A stretch of DNA of 64,000 bases from Halomonas sp. CUBES01. GTDB taxonomy: Bacteria > Pseudomonadota > Gammaproteobacteria > Pseudomonadales > Halomonadaceae. Location of the stretch: assembly GCF_020991005.1 (NCBI RefSeq), contig NZ_JAJLLW010000005.1:248001-312000 (forward strand), given 5' to 3'. The notes under the pieces were generated by a model. The model saw only the letters and a program-made list of their open reading frames with translations. It made no database searches and was not told the origin of the DNA. The position numbers were made by a program, and so were the translations under genes. Positions within the stretch are counted from its first letter, which is position 1. Every line of letters begins with the position of its first letter. This document shows, piece after piece, positions 17,615 to 26,470 of the stretch.

Positions 17615-18894
17615 TTGTTGCTTTGATGTTCTGCTTGTTTACAGCACTCCTTGCGCTGGGCATACCGATTGCCTTCGCGATGGGACTTAGTGCTGTCACT
17701 GTACTCGTTATCGATGGTGGGGTGCCGTTATTAGTACTCCCTCAGCGTTTTTTCAGTTCGCTGGATAGTTTTCCCCTGCTTGCCATTCCGTTGTACATAT
17801 TTGCCGGAAACTTGATGAATTATGGTGGGATTACCTCAGCCATTGTCGGTTTTTCCCGGTCTTTAGTTGGTCATATACGAGGTGGACTTGGCCAAGTAAA
17901 TATTATGACAAGTGTTCTTTTTTCGGGCATATCGGGTTCTGCATCGGCTGATGTTGCTGCCGTTGGCGGGATGATGATACCGGCCATGAAAAAGGAGGGA
18001 TATCGTCCCGAATGGGCGGTGGTGATTACAGCGGCGTCGGCGATCCTGGGGCCCATTATTCCCCCCAGCTTGCTGATGGTGATTTATGGTGCCATGACGG
18101 GGCTATCGATTGGCACTCTATTCCTGGCAGGCATTATACCTGGCTTGTTCCTGGCCTTTATAATGATGATCGTCGTTTACTGGAAAGCTAATGAAATAGG
18201 TGCCCCGCGTCACACCCGAGCTAGTTTCGGTGCAACCGTCAGGGTTTTTCTTAAGGCTGCGCCTGCATTAGTTATGCCAGTCATTATTGTCGGTGGCATC
18301 CAGAGTGGTTTATTTACACCCACTGAAGCAGGAATTGTGGCGGTGGTATACGGCCTTTGCTTTGGATTATTGACTCATCGCCTCGACTTCAAGAAGACTT
18401 ATCGCTTTGCTTACCAGTCTGTGGTTACCTCTGCCAGCATTTTAATCATATTGGGCAGCGCCGCCTTATTTAGCTGGATTATTGCTCGTCAGGGCGTACC
18501 TGCTGCGATGGCGGCCTGGCTATCGAGTGTCACGAATGAACCGGCGATTATCTTGTTGCTTATCGTCCTGGCACTGATATTGGTAGGTATGTTTGTGGAA
18601 ACCATATCCGCCTTAATCCTTGTAGTGCCTATTCTGACGCCCATCGCCCAGATGTTTGGCTTCGATATGATTCATTTTTCTATTGTAGTGATCGTGGCGC
18701 TACTGCTGGGTTCGTTGACCCCGCCTGTTGCATTGATTGTCTTGATGGGGTGCAAGATCGCTCAAGTCGATTACATGAAAACGATGCGCCCCCTCATACC
18801 TTTCTTTACGGTCCTGGTGATAGGGCTGCTGTGCATCATGTATGTACCAATGATTACCCTGGGGCTGCCTGAATTACTTGGGGCCTTTGATTAG
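17611..18894 (+). CDS. TRAP transporter large membrane subunit (DctM type), system 2
   Basis: A 427-residue polytopic subunit with the family landmarks PLYIFAGNLMNYGGITSAIVGF, SGISGSASADVAAVGGMMIPAMKK, ASAILGPIIPPSLLMVIYGAM and SGLFTPTEAGIVAVVYG. It forms the sodium-driven translocation path and couples to the binding protein through the small subunit. It is intact and translationally coupled upstream (ATGA). It is followed by rhmA after 38 bases. Confidence 0.92.
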   Translation: MIVALMFCLFTALLALGIPIAFAMGLSAVTVLVIDGGVPLLVLPQRFFSSLDSFPLLAIPLYIFAGNLMNYGGITSAIVGFSRSLVGHIRGGLGQVNIMTSVLFSGISGSASADVAAVGGMMIPAMKKEGYRPEWAVVITAASAILGPIIPPSLLMVIYGAMTGLSIGTLFLAGIIPGLFLAFIMMIVVYWKANEIGAPRHTRASFGATVRVFLKAAPALVMPVIIVGGIQSGLFTPTEAGIVAVVYGLCFGLLTHRLDFKKTYRFAYQSVVTSASILIILGSAALFSWIIARQGVPAAMAAWLSSVTNEPAIILLLIVLALILVGMFVETISALILVVPILTPIAQMFGFDMIHFSIVVIVALLLGSLTPPVALIVLMGCKIAQVDYMKTMRPLIPFFTVLVIGLLCIMYVPMITLGLPELLGAFD

Positions 18895-18932
18895 GTTGTA
18901 TTGACTAGGTTCTCTTGAACAGGGATTAAACA

Positions 18933-19733
18933 ATGAAAATACCCAAGAATGAATTCATGGCAGGGCTTCTGAGTGGAAATGTCCAATACGGACTGTGGGC
19001 CGGCTTTGCCACTGGCTATGCTGCTGAGATAGCAGCGTCTACCGGTTTCGACTGGCTGTTGATCGATGGTGAGCATGCACCCAATACGGTGCCAGCGATT
19101 CTGGCTCAGTTGCAGGCCGTGGCGCCCTATGATTCCGCGCCTGTGGTGCGAACCGTTAATCACGATCCGTCATTGATCAAGCAACTGCTGGATGTTGGTG
19201 CTCAAACGCTGATGGTGCCGATGGTTGAAAACGCTGAGCAGGCAAAAGCGTTGGTGCGTGCCATGCGTTATCCACCCCACGGCATGCGAGGTGTGGGGGG
19301 AGGTCTAGTGCGTGCTACCCGTTGGGACGGCGTCGACGACTACTTGGCACATGCGCATGAGGAACTCTGCTTGGTTGTGCAGGTGGAGTCTCCCAGAGGA
19401 ATCGAAAATGTGGAAGAAATTGCCGCCACCGAGGGCGTGGACGCCGTGTTTGTTGGCCCAGCTGATCTCTCGGTGGGAATGGGGCAGCCAGGCAACCCTG
19501 GACACCCCGATGTTCAGGCTGCCATCGCCCATGCCATCAAGGCTGTCCAGGCAGCTGGCAAACCTGTCGGTATCTTGGCCCCTGTAGAAGCTGATGCACG
19601 TCGTTATCAATTGATGGGCTGCCAGTTCATTGCCGTGGGCATTGATATCAGCTTACTACGTCAGGCGGCGCTGGAAACCATCGCGCGTTACAAGGATGGG
19701 ACCTCCGCTGTGCCGGTCTCGTCCACCTATTAA
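18933..19733 (+). CDS. rhmA: 2-keto-3-deoxy-L-rhamnonate aldolase
   Basis: A 266-residue class II aldolase of the HpcH/HpaI family. It cleaves 2-keto-3-deoxy-L-rhamnonate to pyruvate and L-lactaldehyde. Key residues are visible: H48 in DWLLIDGEHAPNT, R73 in VVRTV, E152 in VQVESPRG and D178 in VFVGPADLS, which match the base, pyruvate-binding and metal-binding positions. The sequence tracks Escherichia coli YfaU closely (AEIAASTGFDWLLIDGEHAPNT, QTLMVPMV, ERGVG-like region). It lies downstream of the TRAP genes, with aldA next to consume the lactaldehyde. Confidence 0.94.
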   Translation: MKIPKNEFMAGLLSGNVQYGLWAGFATGYAAEIAASTGFDWLLIDGEHAPNTVPAILAQLQAVAPYDSAPVVRTVNHDPSLIKQLLDVGAQTLMVPMVENAEQAKALVRAMRYPPHGMRGVGGGLVRATRWDGVDDYLAHAHEELCLVVQVESPRGIENVEEIAATEGVDAVFVGPADLSVGMGQPGNPGHPDVQAAIAHAIKAVQAAGKPVGILAPVEADARRYQLMGCQFIAVGIDISLLRQAALETIARYKDGTSAVPVSSTY

Positions 19734-19771
19734 TAATGCACTTCCATTTATAACAATACAGGAGTCTTACC

Positions 19772-21208
19772 ATGAGCCAGCCCACCATCTATCAGAACTA
19801 TATCAATGGCGCCTTTGAGTCGGTAGACGATCACCTTGAGGTCTATAATCCGGCGAACCAGGCGTTATTATCTCGAGTGCCGGAGTCTGGAAGCGCTGAT
19901 GTGGAGCGTGCCCTGGCTGCCGCCCGTGCGGCTCAAAAAGGCTGGGGTGCGCGACCCGCTGTAGAGCGGGCTGCTTTCTTACACCGACTGGCAAACAAAC
20001 TGCGCGAAAACGTCGCGTCTTTAGCCCGGGTGATTACCGAAGAGCAGGGCAAGGTCAGTGCGCTGGCCGAGACCGAGGTGAACTTTACGGCCGATTATTT
20101 GGATTATATGGCCGAATGGGGGCGTCGGATTGAAGGGGAGATCATCGAGAGTGATCGGCCCGGCGAGAATATCTTTTTATTCCGTAAGCCACTGGGGGTT
20201 GTCGCGGGCATTCTGCCCTGGAACTTCCCGTTCTTCCTGATCGCGCGCAAGATGGCCCCAGCGCTGGTGACAGGGAACACCATTGTCATCAAACCCAGTG
20301 AAGAGACCCCTAATAACTGCTTCGAGTTTGCCAAGCTGGTCGATACGCTGGGGTTACCGCCGGGCGTCTTCAATGTGGTCAGCGGCAGCGGGGCGACTAC
20401 AGGCAGCGCTCTGACGTCCAGCTCCGAGGTCGACATGATCAGCTTCACGGGAAGTGTCGCCACCGGGTCGCGCATCATGGCCAATGCCGCTGACAATATT
20501 ACCAAACTCAACCTTGAGCTGGGTGGCAAGGCACCGGCGATCGTCCTTGACGACGCTGACATCGACTTGGCCGTGAAGGCGATACATGGCTCGCGGATCA
20601 TCAATAGCGGCCAGGTTTGCAATTGCGCCGAGCGTGTTTATGTTCAGCGCGGCGTTGCCGATGCCTTCGTTCAGAAGATGGCCAAAGCGATGGATGCCAC
20701 TCGCTATGGGGACCCACTTGCCCAAAGCGATGTGGATATGGGGCCGCTGATCAACCAAGCGGGCCTCGATAAGGTAGCCAAAATGGTTGAAACCGCCCGG
20801 AGAGAAGGTGCTGAGTTGATCACTGGCGGCAACGTCGCCGACCTTGGTGCCGGTTACCACTATCAGCCGACAGTGTTGGCCGGTTGTCGCCAGGAGATGG
20901 CGATTATGCGGCAGGAAATCTTTGGTCCGGTATTGCCCATTCAGATCGTTGATGACCTGGAAGAGGCGATCGCTCTTGCCAATGACTCCGACTATGGCCT
21001 CACGTCATCCGTCTATACGCGCAGCCTCAAGCATACAATGCAAGCGTGTCGAGGGCTTGATTTTGGTGAAACCTACGTCAATCGTGAAAACTTTGAAGCC
21101 ATGCAGGGTTTTCATGCTGGGGTTCGCAAGTCCGGTGTCGGTGGCGCTGACGGAAAGCATGGCCTTTACGAGTACACCCACAGCCACGTGGTGTACCTGG
21201 AGGCGTAG
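19772..21208 (+). CDS. aldA: Lactaldehyde dehydrogenase
   Basis: A 478-residue NAD-dependent aldehyde dehydrogenase very close to Escherichia coli AldA. Shared stretches include EVNFTADYLDYMAEWGRR, GEIIESDRPGENIFLFRKPLG, PWNFPFFLIARKMAPALVTG, NSGQVCNCAERVYVQ with the catalytic cysteine, and NRENFEAMQGFHAG. It oxidises L-lactaldehyde from the RhmA reaction to L-lactate, and glycolaldehyde in other settings. AGGAG precedes the ATG. It is the last gene of the rhamnonate operon. Confidence 0.93.
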   Translation: MSQPTIYQNYINGAFESVDDHLEVYNPANQALLSRVPESGSADVERALAAARAAQKGWGARPAVERAAFLHRLANKLRENVASLARVITEEQGKVSALAETEVNFTADYLDYMAEWGRRIEGEIIESDRPGENIFLFRKPLGVVAGILPWNFPFFLIARKMAPALVTGNTIVIKPSEETPNNCFEFAKLVDTLGLPPGVFNVVSGSGATTGSALTSSSEVDMISFTGSVATGSRIMANAADNITKLNLELGGKAPAIVLDDADIDLAVKAIHGSRIINSGQVCNCAERVYVQRGVADAFVQKMAKAMDATRYGDPLAQSDVDMGPLINQAGLDKVAKMVETARREGAELITGGNVADLGAGYHYQPTVLAGCRQEMAIMRQEIFGPVLPIQIVDDLEEAIALANDSDYGLTSSVYTRSLKHTMQACRGLDFGETYVNRENFEAMQGFHAGVRKSGVGGADGKHGLYEYTHSHVVYLEA

Positions 21209-21259
21209 ACTCAAACGCGAGTTAAAAGGACTGATGACAGGCTGACGTCCATTAATAAA

Positions 21260-21296
21260 GAACCGCTTATCAGACGCTTCTGATGGGCGGTTTTTC
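21260..21296 (+). terminator. Terminator of the rhamnonate operon
   Basis: AACCGCTTATCAGA (21261-21274) pairs with TCTGATGGGCGGTT (to 21292) around a short CGCT loop, followed by a T-rich tract. It lies 52 bases after the aldA stop. Confidence 0.85.
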
Positions 21297-21354
21297 ATTT
21301 TGGCAGGGTATTTCGATCCAGGGAGTGGTAGACAATTTTCAGGCTGGAATGGCC

Positions 21355-21389
21355 GCTGATCGCTTATGAGTTGAGCTTCTACGAGACCC
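21355..21389. repeat. REP-like palindrome (copy A)
   Basis: GCTGATCGCTTATGAGTTGA, then GCTTCTACGAGACCC. It contains an imperfect GCTTA/TGAGC stem. It shares the layout TGATCGC-palindrome-CNTACNANACCC with the copies at 21440, 50885 and 52015, and the reverse strand resembles Pseudomonas-type REP elements. Confidence 0.6.
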
Positions 21390-21395
21390 ACCTGC

Positions 21396-21419
21396 ACCCG
21401 GCTTTTGCCGGGTTTTTTT
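21396..21419 (+). terminator. Strong Rho-independent terminator
   Basis: ACCCGGC-TTTT-GCCGGGT (21396-21413) followed by a run of T. It sits between two REP-like copies and acts as a second stop for rightward transcription before the convergent enolase-superfamily gene. Confidence 0.88.
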
Positions 21420-21439
21420 CTGTGTGGCGGGGTGATTGG

Positions 21440-21474
21440 TGATCGCCCAATGAATTGGGCTCTTACGAACCCCC
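21440..21474. repeat. REP-like palindrome (copy B)
   Basis: TGATCGCCCAATGAATTGGG followed by CTCTTACGAACCCCC. The stem GCCCAAT/ATTGGGC is perfect and the tail resembles that of copy A. It lies 11 bases from the 3' end of the duplicated enolase-superfamily gene. Confidence 0.7.
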
Positions 21475-21485
21475 ATGCACATATG

Positions 21486-22628
21486 CTACTGCCAAGTTGC
21501 CTGGTTGGCGCGGGTGGCTGCGAGGCGTGTTTCATCAAGTGTAATGCCGAGGCCAGGTTCGTCAGAGAGTGTCAGCCAGCCTTCGGCATCGGGCTTGATA
21601 GCGGTTGTCAGCGGAAAGTCGCGAACCTCGGGTGTCCATTCCGGTGGGTCGAAGGGATACTCCAGATAAGGGCAGCCCTCTGGACCAACTGCCCCGGCGG
21701 TGAGGTGCAGATTGGCGGCAAGGCCGATGCCGTTCCCCCACGTATGTGGTGTGAACCACTTGCCTGCCGTGGTGACCTCTTTCGCCAGTCTGGATAAGCC
21801 GAGAAGCCCGATTGAGCAGACGGCGTCCGGTTGGTAGACGTCAAGGCACTGCTGTCGCAGCATTTCGCGGAATTCGTAGGGTTCGCGGGTCATCTCGCCA
21901 CCGGCGATTTTAAGCCGCTCGCCGGTCAGGTCGTTGAGGGCGTGCATGCCGGGGTAGTCGCCGCGATAGAGCGGCTCCTCCATCCACAGCACATTATGGT
22001 GGATTAACTCCTCAGCAACCTCGCTTGCCTTGGCCAGGTCCCAGGGGGCTTGGGTATCCCAGGGCATCCGCCAACCCTGGTTGCAGTCGACCATCAGGTC
22101 CAGTTCTTTTCCCACGGCATTACGTACCGCCGCGAGCACCGCTAGATCATCGTCGAGCCGGTGACGGCCAAAGCGTAGTTTCATGGCGGGGATGCCCGCG
22201 TCGCGAATCTGCTCGGCGAGGGCAACGACCTGCTCCGTAGGGCGATGAGTACCGCTGGAGGCGTACGCCTTCAGGCGCGACGAGGTGCCGCCCAATAACT
22301 GCCATAACGGTTGTGCCTTGATCTTGCCGATCAAGTCCCATAAAGCGACTTCCAGTGGCCAGCAACGCCCGGCATGAAAGCCGATGTTGTCGATCACGGC
22401 ACTGTGGCGTTCGATGGCTAAGGGGTCTTGCCCAATGAATAGCGACCGGAAGTCGTCGAAGCCATACATGGCATCGCCCGATCCGATGCCTTCACGGCCT
22501 TCGCTGTCGATCACGCGAACGATGGCGGCCGGAAACTTTTGCCTGGGTTGGCTATCCCAGGCCGCCGGGAAGGGTGGGTCGAGCTCGCACTGGTGCTGAC
22601 TGATCTCGATACGCTCGATCACGTTCAT
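21486..22628 (-). CDS. Enolase-superfamily (mandelate racemase/muconate lactonizing) enzyme
   Basis: A 380-residue MR/MLE-family protein. Likely active-site residues are K150/R152 in PAMKLRFG, metal ligands D191 (VDCNQGW), E217 (WMEEPLY) and E245 (AGGEM), then D268 and H295 (HTWGNG). It probably abstracts the alpha proton of a carboxylate substrate for dehydration, racemisation or cycloisomerisation; the substrate is unknown. The start at 22628 overlaps the Fe-ADH stop by ATGA, so the longer frame from 22706 is rejected. It is the last gene of a leftward operon with ALDH and Fe-ADH. A 3'-end copy of this gene is found at 4247-4723. Confidence 0.87.
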   Translation of the reverse strand: MNVIERIEISQHQCELDPPFPAAWDSQPRQKFPAAIVRVIDSEGREGIGSGDAMYGFDDFRSLFIGQDPLAIERHSAVIDNIGFHAGRCWPLEVALWDLIGKIKAQPLWQLLGGTSSRLKAYASSGTHRPTEQVVALAEQIRDAGIPAMKLRFGRHRLDDDLAVLAAVRNAVGKELDLMVDCNQGWRMPWDTQAPWDLAKASEVAEELIHHNVLWMEEPLYRGDYPGMHALNDLTGERLKIAGGEMTREPYEFREMLRQQCLDVYQPDAVCSIGLLGLSRLAKEVTTAGKWFTPHTWGNGIGLAANLHLTAGAVGPEGCPYLEYPFDPPEWTPEVRDFPLTTAIKPDAEGWLTLSDEPGLGITLDETRLAATRANQATWQ

Positions 22629-23824
22629 GCGCTGATCTCCCGGTTCTGGGTGGCAAGCTCGGCAACACGGCGCTCGAACACAGATACAGTGGCGTCGGCG
22701 AGCCATTGCCAGTCCTCGCCAGTGGGACGGCGGGCCGCGTTGCGCGCCATGGGCGAGTTCTCGTCTTTTTGCATGGTCAAGGCTAGCGCCTCAGCGTCTA
22801 GTGTCAGCGTGGCGAAGGGGGCAAGGGCTTGGTTGAAGCGGGTCTGATCAGCAAGCTCGCGGAATAGCCTGGGCAAGTCTTGCGCTTTGCACCCGGTTTT
22901 CAGGGCATGGGCCGCTGGCGCGAAACACGCCTCATTGTCTGCCACCGACCACGCCAGTGACGCTTCCAGCGCCAGCGTTACGGCAACACCGTGGGGTAAA
23001 TGAAAACAGCTACCCAGGGCATGGCCGATGTTGTGGGCGATGCCGGTACCGCCATTGTCAATGGCCTGGCCCGCCAGGCAAGCGGCCTCCTGCATGCGTT
23101 GGCGGGCCTCTAAATTATGCGGGGTAGCCACAGCAATGGGCAGCGCCTCGCCTACCTGGCGGATGGCCTGCAGCGCTGGCGCTTCAATAAAAGTGTGTCG
23201 CCCTTGGCCGGTAGTGGCCTCCAGCGCATGGACGAAGGCATCCAGGCCGGTGGTGGCAGTGAGCGGGGCGGGCAAGCCACGGGTTAACGCCGGGTCGAGC
23301 AGGACCGCGTCGGGTAGCAGTTCGTCGCCCCAGGCCCAAAGCTTGCGTCCCTCAGCGTCGGTGAGGATCGATGTGCGTGTGACCTCGGAGCCGGTACCCG
23401 AGGTCGTTGGCACCATCACGGCGGGTACGCGCCCTGACCAGGGGGTCCTGGCCAACAGGTAATTTTCCATATCGCCCTGGCTTTCTGCCAGGGCTGCGAC
23501 CAGCTTGGCGATGTCTAACGCGGTGCCGCCGCCCAGCCCTATCACCATGGGGCGGCCGGGCAGGGCACGCACCGCGGCCGCGGCTGCATCGGCGGTAGCG
23601 ACGCTGGGTTCGCCCGGCGGTGCCAGGAAGGTATCTACCTCGGCATCAGCTGTCAGGTCGTCGACCAGTGCATCGACCAGGCCGGTCGCGGCAAGGCCCT
23701 GGTCACTGATGACCATATAACGGCTGGCCCCCAGGCGGCTGCGAAGCTCGGGTAGCTGCTCAAGACTGCCAGGTCCCGCGATGATCGGTGTCTGACGTCC
23801 GGTGTGAAAATGGTTCAGGGGCAT
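22625..23824 (-). CDS. Iron-containing alcohol dehydrogenase
   Basis: A 399-residue group III (Fe-type) alcohol dehydrogenase starting [19 protein letters not shown]. It has the NAD-binding glycine motif [12 protein letters not shown], then [12 protein letters not shown], and the metal-ligand region [11 protein letters not shown] ... [23 protein letters not shown] with the family histidines. The longer open frame (from 24076) runs over the ALDH gene and lacks family similarity; 23824 leaves a 4-base gap to the ALDH stop. It probably interconverts a hydroxy group and a carbonyl in the pathway of this operon. Confidence 0.88.
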   Translation of the reverse strand: MPLNHFHTGRQTPIIAGPGSLEQLPELRSRLGASRYMVISDQGLAATGLVDALVDDLTADAEVDTFLAPPGEPSVATADAAAAAVRALPGRPMVIGLGGGTALDIAKLVAALAESQGDMENYLLARTPWSGRVPAVMVPTTSGTGSEVTRTSILTDAEGRKLWAWGDELLPDAVLLDPALTRGLPAPLTATTGLDAFVHALEATTGQGRHTFIEAPALQAIRQVGEALPIAVATPHNLEARQRMQEAACLAGQAIDNGGTGIAHNIGHALGSCFHLPHGVAVTLALEASLAWSVADNEACFAPAAHALKTGCKAQDLPRLFRELADQTRFNQALAPFATLTLDAEALALTMQKDENSPMARNAARRPTGEDWQWLADATVSVFERRVAELATQNREISA

Positions 23825-23828
23825 GGGT

Positions 23829-25322
23829 TCAAATCTCGATCCAGGTGGTCTTGAGTTCTGTGTACTTATCAAAGGCATGGAGCGATTTGTCGCGGCCCTG
23901 GCCGGATTGCTTGTAGCCACCAAACGGCGCATTGATCGATGTGTGGTCGTAACAGTTGACCCAAACGGTGCCTGCTCGCAGGGCACGGGCGGCGCGGTGG
24001 CCGTCGCGTAGCCGGTCAGTCCAGATCGCCGCTCCGAGGCCGTAGTCGGTGTCATTGGCGATGGCCAATGCCTCATCCAGGTCGTCCACGGTAATCACCA
24101 CCAGGACAGGGCCGAATATCTCTTCGCGGGCCACCCGCATATCGTTGGTGACATCGTCGAGTACTGCCGGGGTCAGGTAGTGCCCGCCGCTCTCGCCGCG
24201 TACTTGCTCGCCGCCGAACAGCCGTTGCGCCCCTTCGCGCTGGCCCTGTTCGAGATACCCCTGCACCTTTTCCATATGCGCCTGCTCGATCATCGCCCCC
24301 ATCTGTACCGATGGGTCGAGCGGGTCACCGGGCTGTAGTGCTTCGGCCCAGCCGCGAAGTTTGGCAAGAAGGGTTTCCTTGACGGCTCGATCGACGATCA
24401 AGCGGGTACCCGCGTGGCAGGTCTCGCCCTGGTTGTACCAGACGCCATAGGCGACCGACATGGCGATGGTGTCCAGGTCTTCCACATCGCGCGTGACGAT
24501 GTGCGGGCTCTTGCCGCCGCACTCCAGGCCGATGCGCTTCATATTGGAGTGCGCGGAATACTCAAGAAAAGCCTTCCCGACCTCAGTGGAGCCGGTGAAA
24601 CCGACGGCATCGACGCCGTCATGCAGGCCCAATGCCTTGCCAGCGATGTGGCCCAGCCCGGTGACCACCTGGAAGGCGCCCGCGGGAATGCCAGCCCCTT
24701 GGGCGAGCTCGGCCACCTTGAGCGTTGCCAGGCTAGACTGCTCGGCGGGCTTGAGGATCACCGAGTTGCCAGCGCCCAGTGCCGGGCCGATCTTCCAGCT
24801 GGCGATAATCAAGGGGTAGTTCCATGGCACCACGGCGGCCACCACGCCCATTGGCTCACGGTCTATCAGGCAGACGCTCGTTGACCCGTTGGGTGCCGTT
24901 TCACCGTAAAGCTTGTCGAGTGACTCAGCATACCAGCGCAGCCCTCCGACCAGGCCGGGCACATCCACGGTGGTGGTCTGACCGATGGGCTTGCCGGTTT
25001 CCAGAGTCTCGAGCAACGCAATGTCGTCTAGCTGTGCCTCAATGGCATCCGCCCAGGCGAGCATGCGCGATTTGCGCTCGGTGGGCGGCAGGTCTCGCCA
25101 TTCACCACTCTCGAAACTGCGGCGAGCACTGGCGACGGCGAGGTCGACGTCAGGGTTGTCGCAAGCCGCCACTTCCGTGAGTACCTGGCCGGTGGCAGGA
25201 TTCTCTGCTGAAAAAGTGGCGCCGCTGAGCGCGTGGACGAATTGTCCGTCGATATAGGCCAATTGCGGAAGAGGGAGAGTGCTTGCGCGGTTCTGCCAGT
25301 CGGCGTGGGAGCGGTCTGTCAT
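23829..25322 (-). CDS. Aldehyde dehydrogenase (BetB/PuuC-like)
   Basis: A 497-residue NAD(P)-dependent aldehyde dehydrogenase. It shows the Rossmann region VPWNYPLIIASWKIGPALGAGNSV, KPAEQSS, GFTGSTEVGKAF, the general base in ECGGKSPH, the catalytic cysteine in NQGETCHAGTR and the C-terminal NAPFGGYKQSGQGRD. The closest groups act on betaine aldehyde, gamma-aminobutyraldehyde or similar aldehydes. It is first in a leftward operon with the Fe-ADH and enolase-family genes and is divergent from a LysR gene across 183 bases. The in vivo aldehyde is not known. Confidence 0.88.
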   Translation of the reverse strand: MTDRSHADWQNRASTLPLPQLAYIDGQFVHALSGATFSAENPATGQVLTEVAACDNPDVDLAVASARRSFESGEWRDLPPTERKSRMLAWADAIEAQLDDIALLETLETGKPIGQTTTVDVPGLVGGLRWYAESLDKLYGETAPNGSTSVCLIDREPMGVVAAVVPWNYPLIIASWKIGPALGAGNSVILKPAEQSSLATLKVAELAQGAGIPAGAFQVVTGLGHIAGKALGLHDGVDAVGFTGSTEVGKAFLEYSAHSNMKRIGLECGGKSPHIVTRDVEDLDTIAMSVAYGVWYNQGETCHAGTRLIVDRAVKETLLAKLRGWAEALQPGDPLDPSVQMGAMIEQAHMEKVQGYLEQGQREGAQRLFGGEQVRGESGGHYLTPAVLDDVTNDMRVAREEIFGPVLVVITVDDLDEALAIANDTDYGLGAAIWTDRLRDGHRAARALRAGTVWVNCYDHTSINAPFGGYKQSGQGRDKSLHAFDKYTELKTTWIEI

Positions 25323-25505
25323 CTAATAACCTCGGCGGTGAGTTGGCATGTCGGCGTGATACTAGGCGCTCAGCTGTGGCCCCACAAACGATGAAAGCGA
25401 ACCCTGGGTATTCCTATAACTCATGCAAAGCTGGTAATGGGCAGGTGTTTACTGACATTATTGGGTCAGTTGCTGCGAAAAAATCACCCAAAGAGGCTCC
25501 GGCGC

Positions 25506-26411
25506 ATGTCACGCACTTTACCCCCGCTCAATTCTCTCAAGGCCTTCGAGGCCGCCGCCGAGTGTGCGAGTTTTACACTAGCGGCACAGCGGCTCTGCGT
25601 GACTCAGAGTGCGGTCAGTCGTCAAGTCAAGTTGCTGGAGGAGCAGTTGGGAGTGTCGCTTTTCCAACGCGGTTCAGGTCACCTTCGACTGACCGATGCG
25701 GGGCGACGGTTACAACCTGTGCTGCGTCAGTCCTTTGATCGCATTGCCTGGACCGTAAGAGGCTTGCAAGAGCCAGATGCTGTTCCCCACCTGCGCCTGA
25801 ATGCGCCACCCACCTTTGCCAATCGATGGTTGATTCCGAGGCTGGGGCGCTTGAAATCATTGCACCCGGATCTGGAGCTGTCCCTGACAACGCGCGCTGA
25901 CGACGACCTTGTAGGCGACGAAAACCTGGATGCCGCGATTCGTTTTGGAACCGGTGAGTGGTCGGATGCCGAGATAGTTCACTTGATGCAGGAAAGTCAT
26001 ATCGCCGTCTGCGCACCCAAGCTCAGGGGATCCATGCGTCGTGATGCGCTCGACCTCAATCACCAGGTGCTGCTCCATGTCCTTTGGGGCGAGGATCGCT
26101 TTCATACCTGGGATCACTGGTTGTCAGCGGCCGGTATCGAAGGCGTGAAGACCAGCGGGGGTATCGCGTTCGATCTTCTGGAATTGGCGATTCATGCCGC
26201 CGTCAACGCCGTCGGGGTGACTATCGCTGATCGGCACATGGTTGCCCGTGAGCTGGATAGAGGGGAGCTCGTGCCGTGGCTTGATGTCGAGGTCACCGGG
26301 CATCGTTCCTACTGGTTGGCAACCCGGCCACACCAGGTGGAGTCGGCCAACCTCAAGCTTTTTCGCCAATGGCTGGCGCAGGAGATTGAAGATCCCCCCA
26401 CCGGTCTATAG
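25506..26411 (+). CDS. LysR-family regulator, GcvA-like
   Basis: A 301-residue LysR-type regulator of the GcvA/AmpR-like group, recognised by LPPLNSLKAFEAAAECASFT and LAAQRLCVTQSAVSRQVKLLEEQLGVSLFQR at about 7-60. The effector domain begins HLRLNAPPTFANRWLIPRL. The ATG at 25506 matches the typical family N-terminus and follows AGAGG; the frame upstream to 25437 is not family-like. It is divergent from the ALDH/Fe-ADH/enolase operon and so is its likely regulator. Confidence 0.87.
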   Translation: MSRTLPPLNSLKAFEAAAECASFTLAAQRLCVTQSAVSRQVKLLEEQLGVSLFQRGSGHLRLTDAGRRLQPVLRQSFDRIAWTVRGLQEPDAVPHLRLNAPPTFANRWLIPRLGRLKSLHPDLELSLTTRADDDLVGDENLDAAIRFGTGEWSDAEIVHLMQESHIAVCAPKLRGSMRRDALDLNHQVLLHVLWGEDRFHTWDHWLSAAGIEGVKTSGGIAFDLLELAIHAAVNAVGVTIADRHMVARELDRGELVPWLDVEVTGHRSYWLATRPHQVESANLKLFRQWLAQEIEDPPTGL

Positions 26412-26470
26412 CTGTCATGTTTAAGAGTCCATTTGCGGAAAGGTCTTTTTGAGGAAAGAGCGTCACTGGG

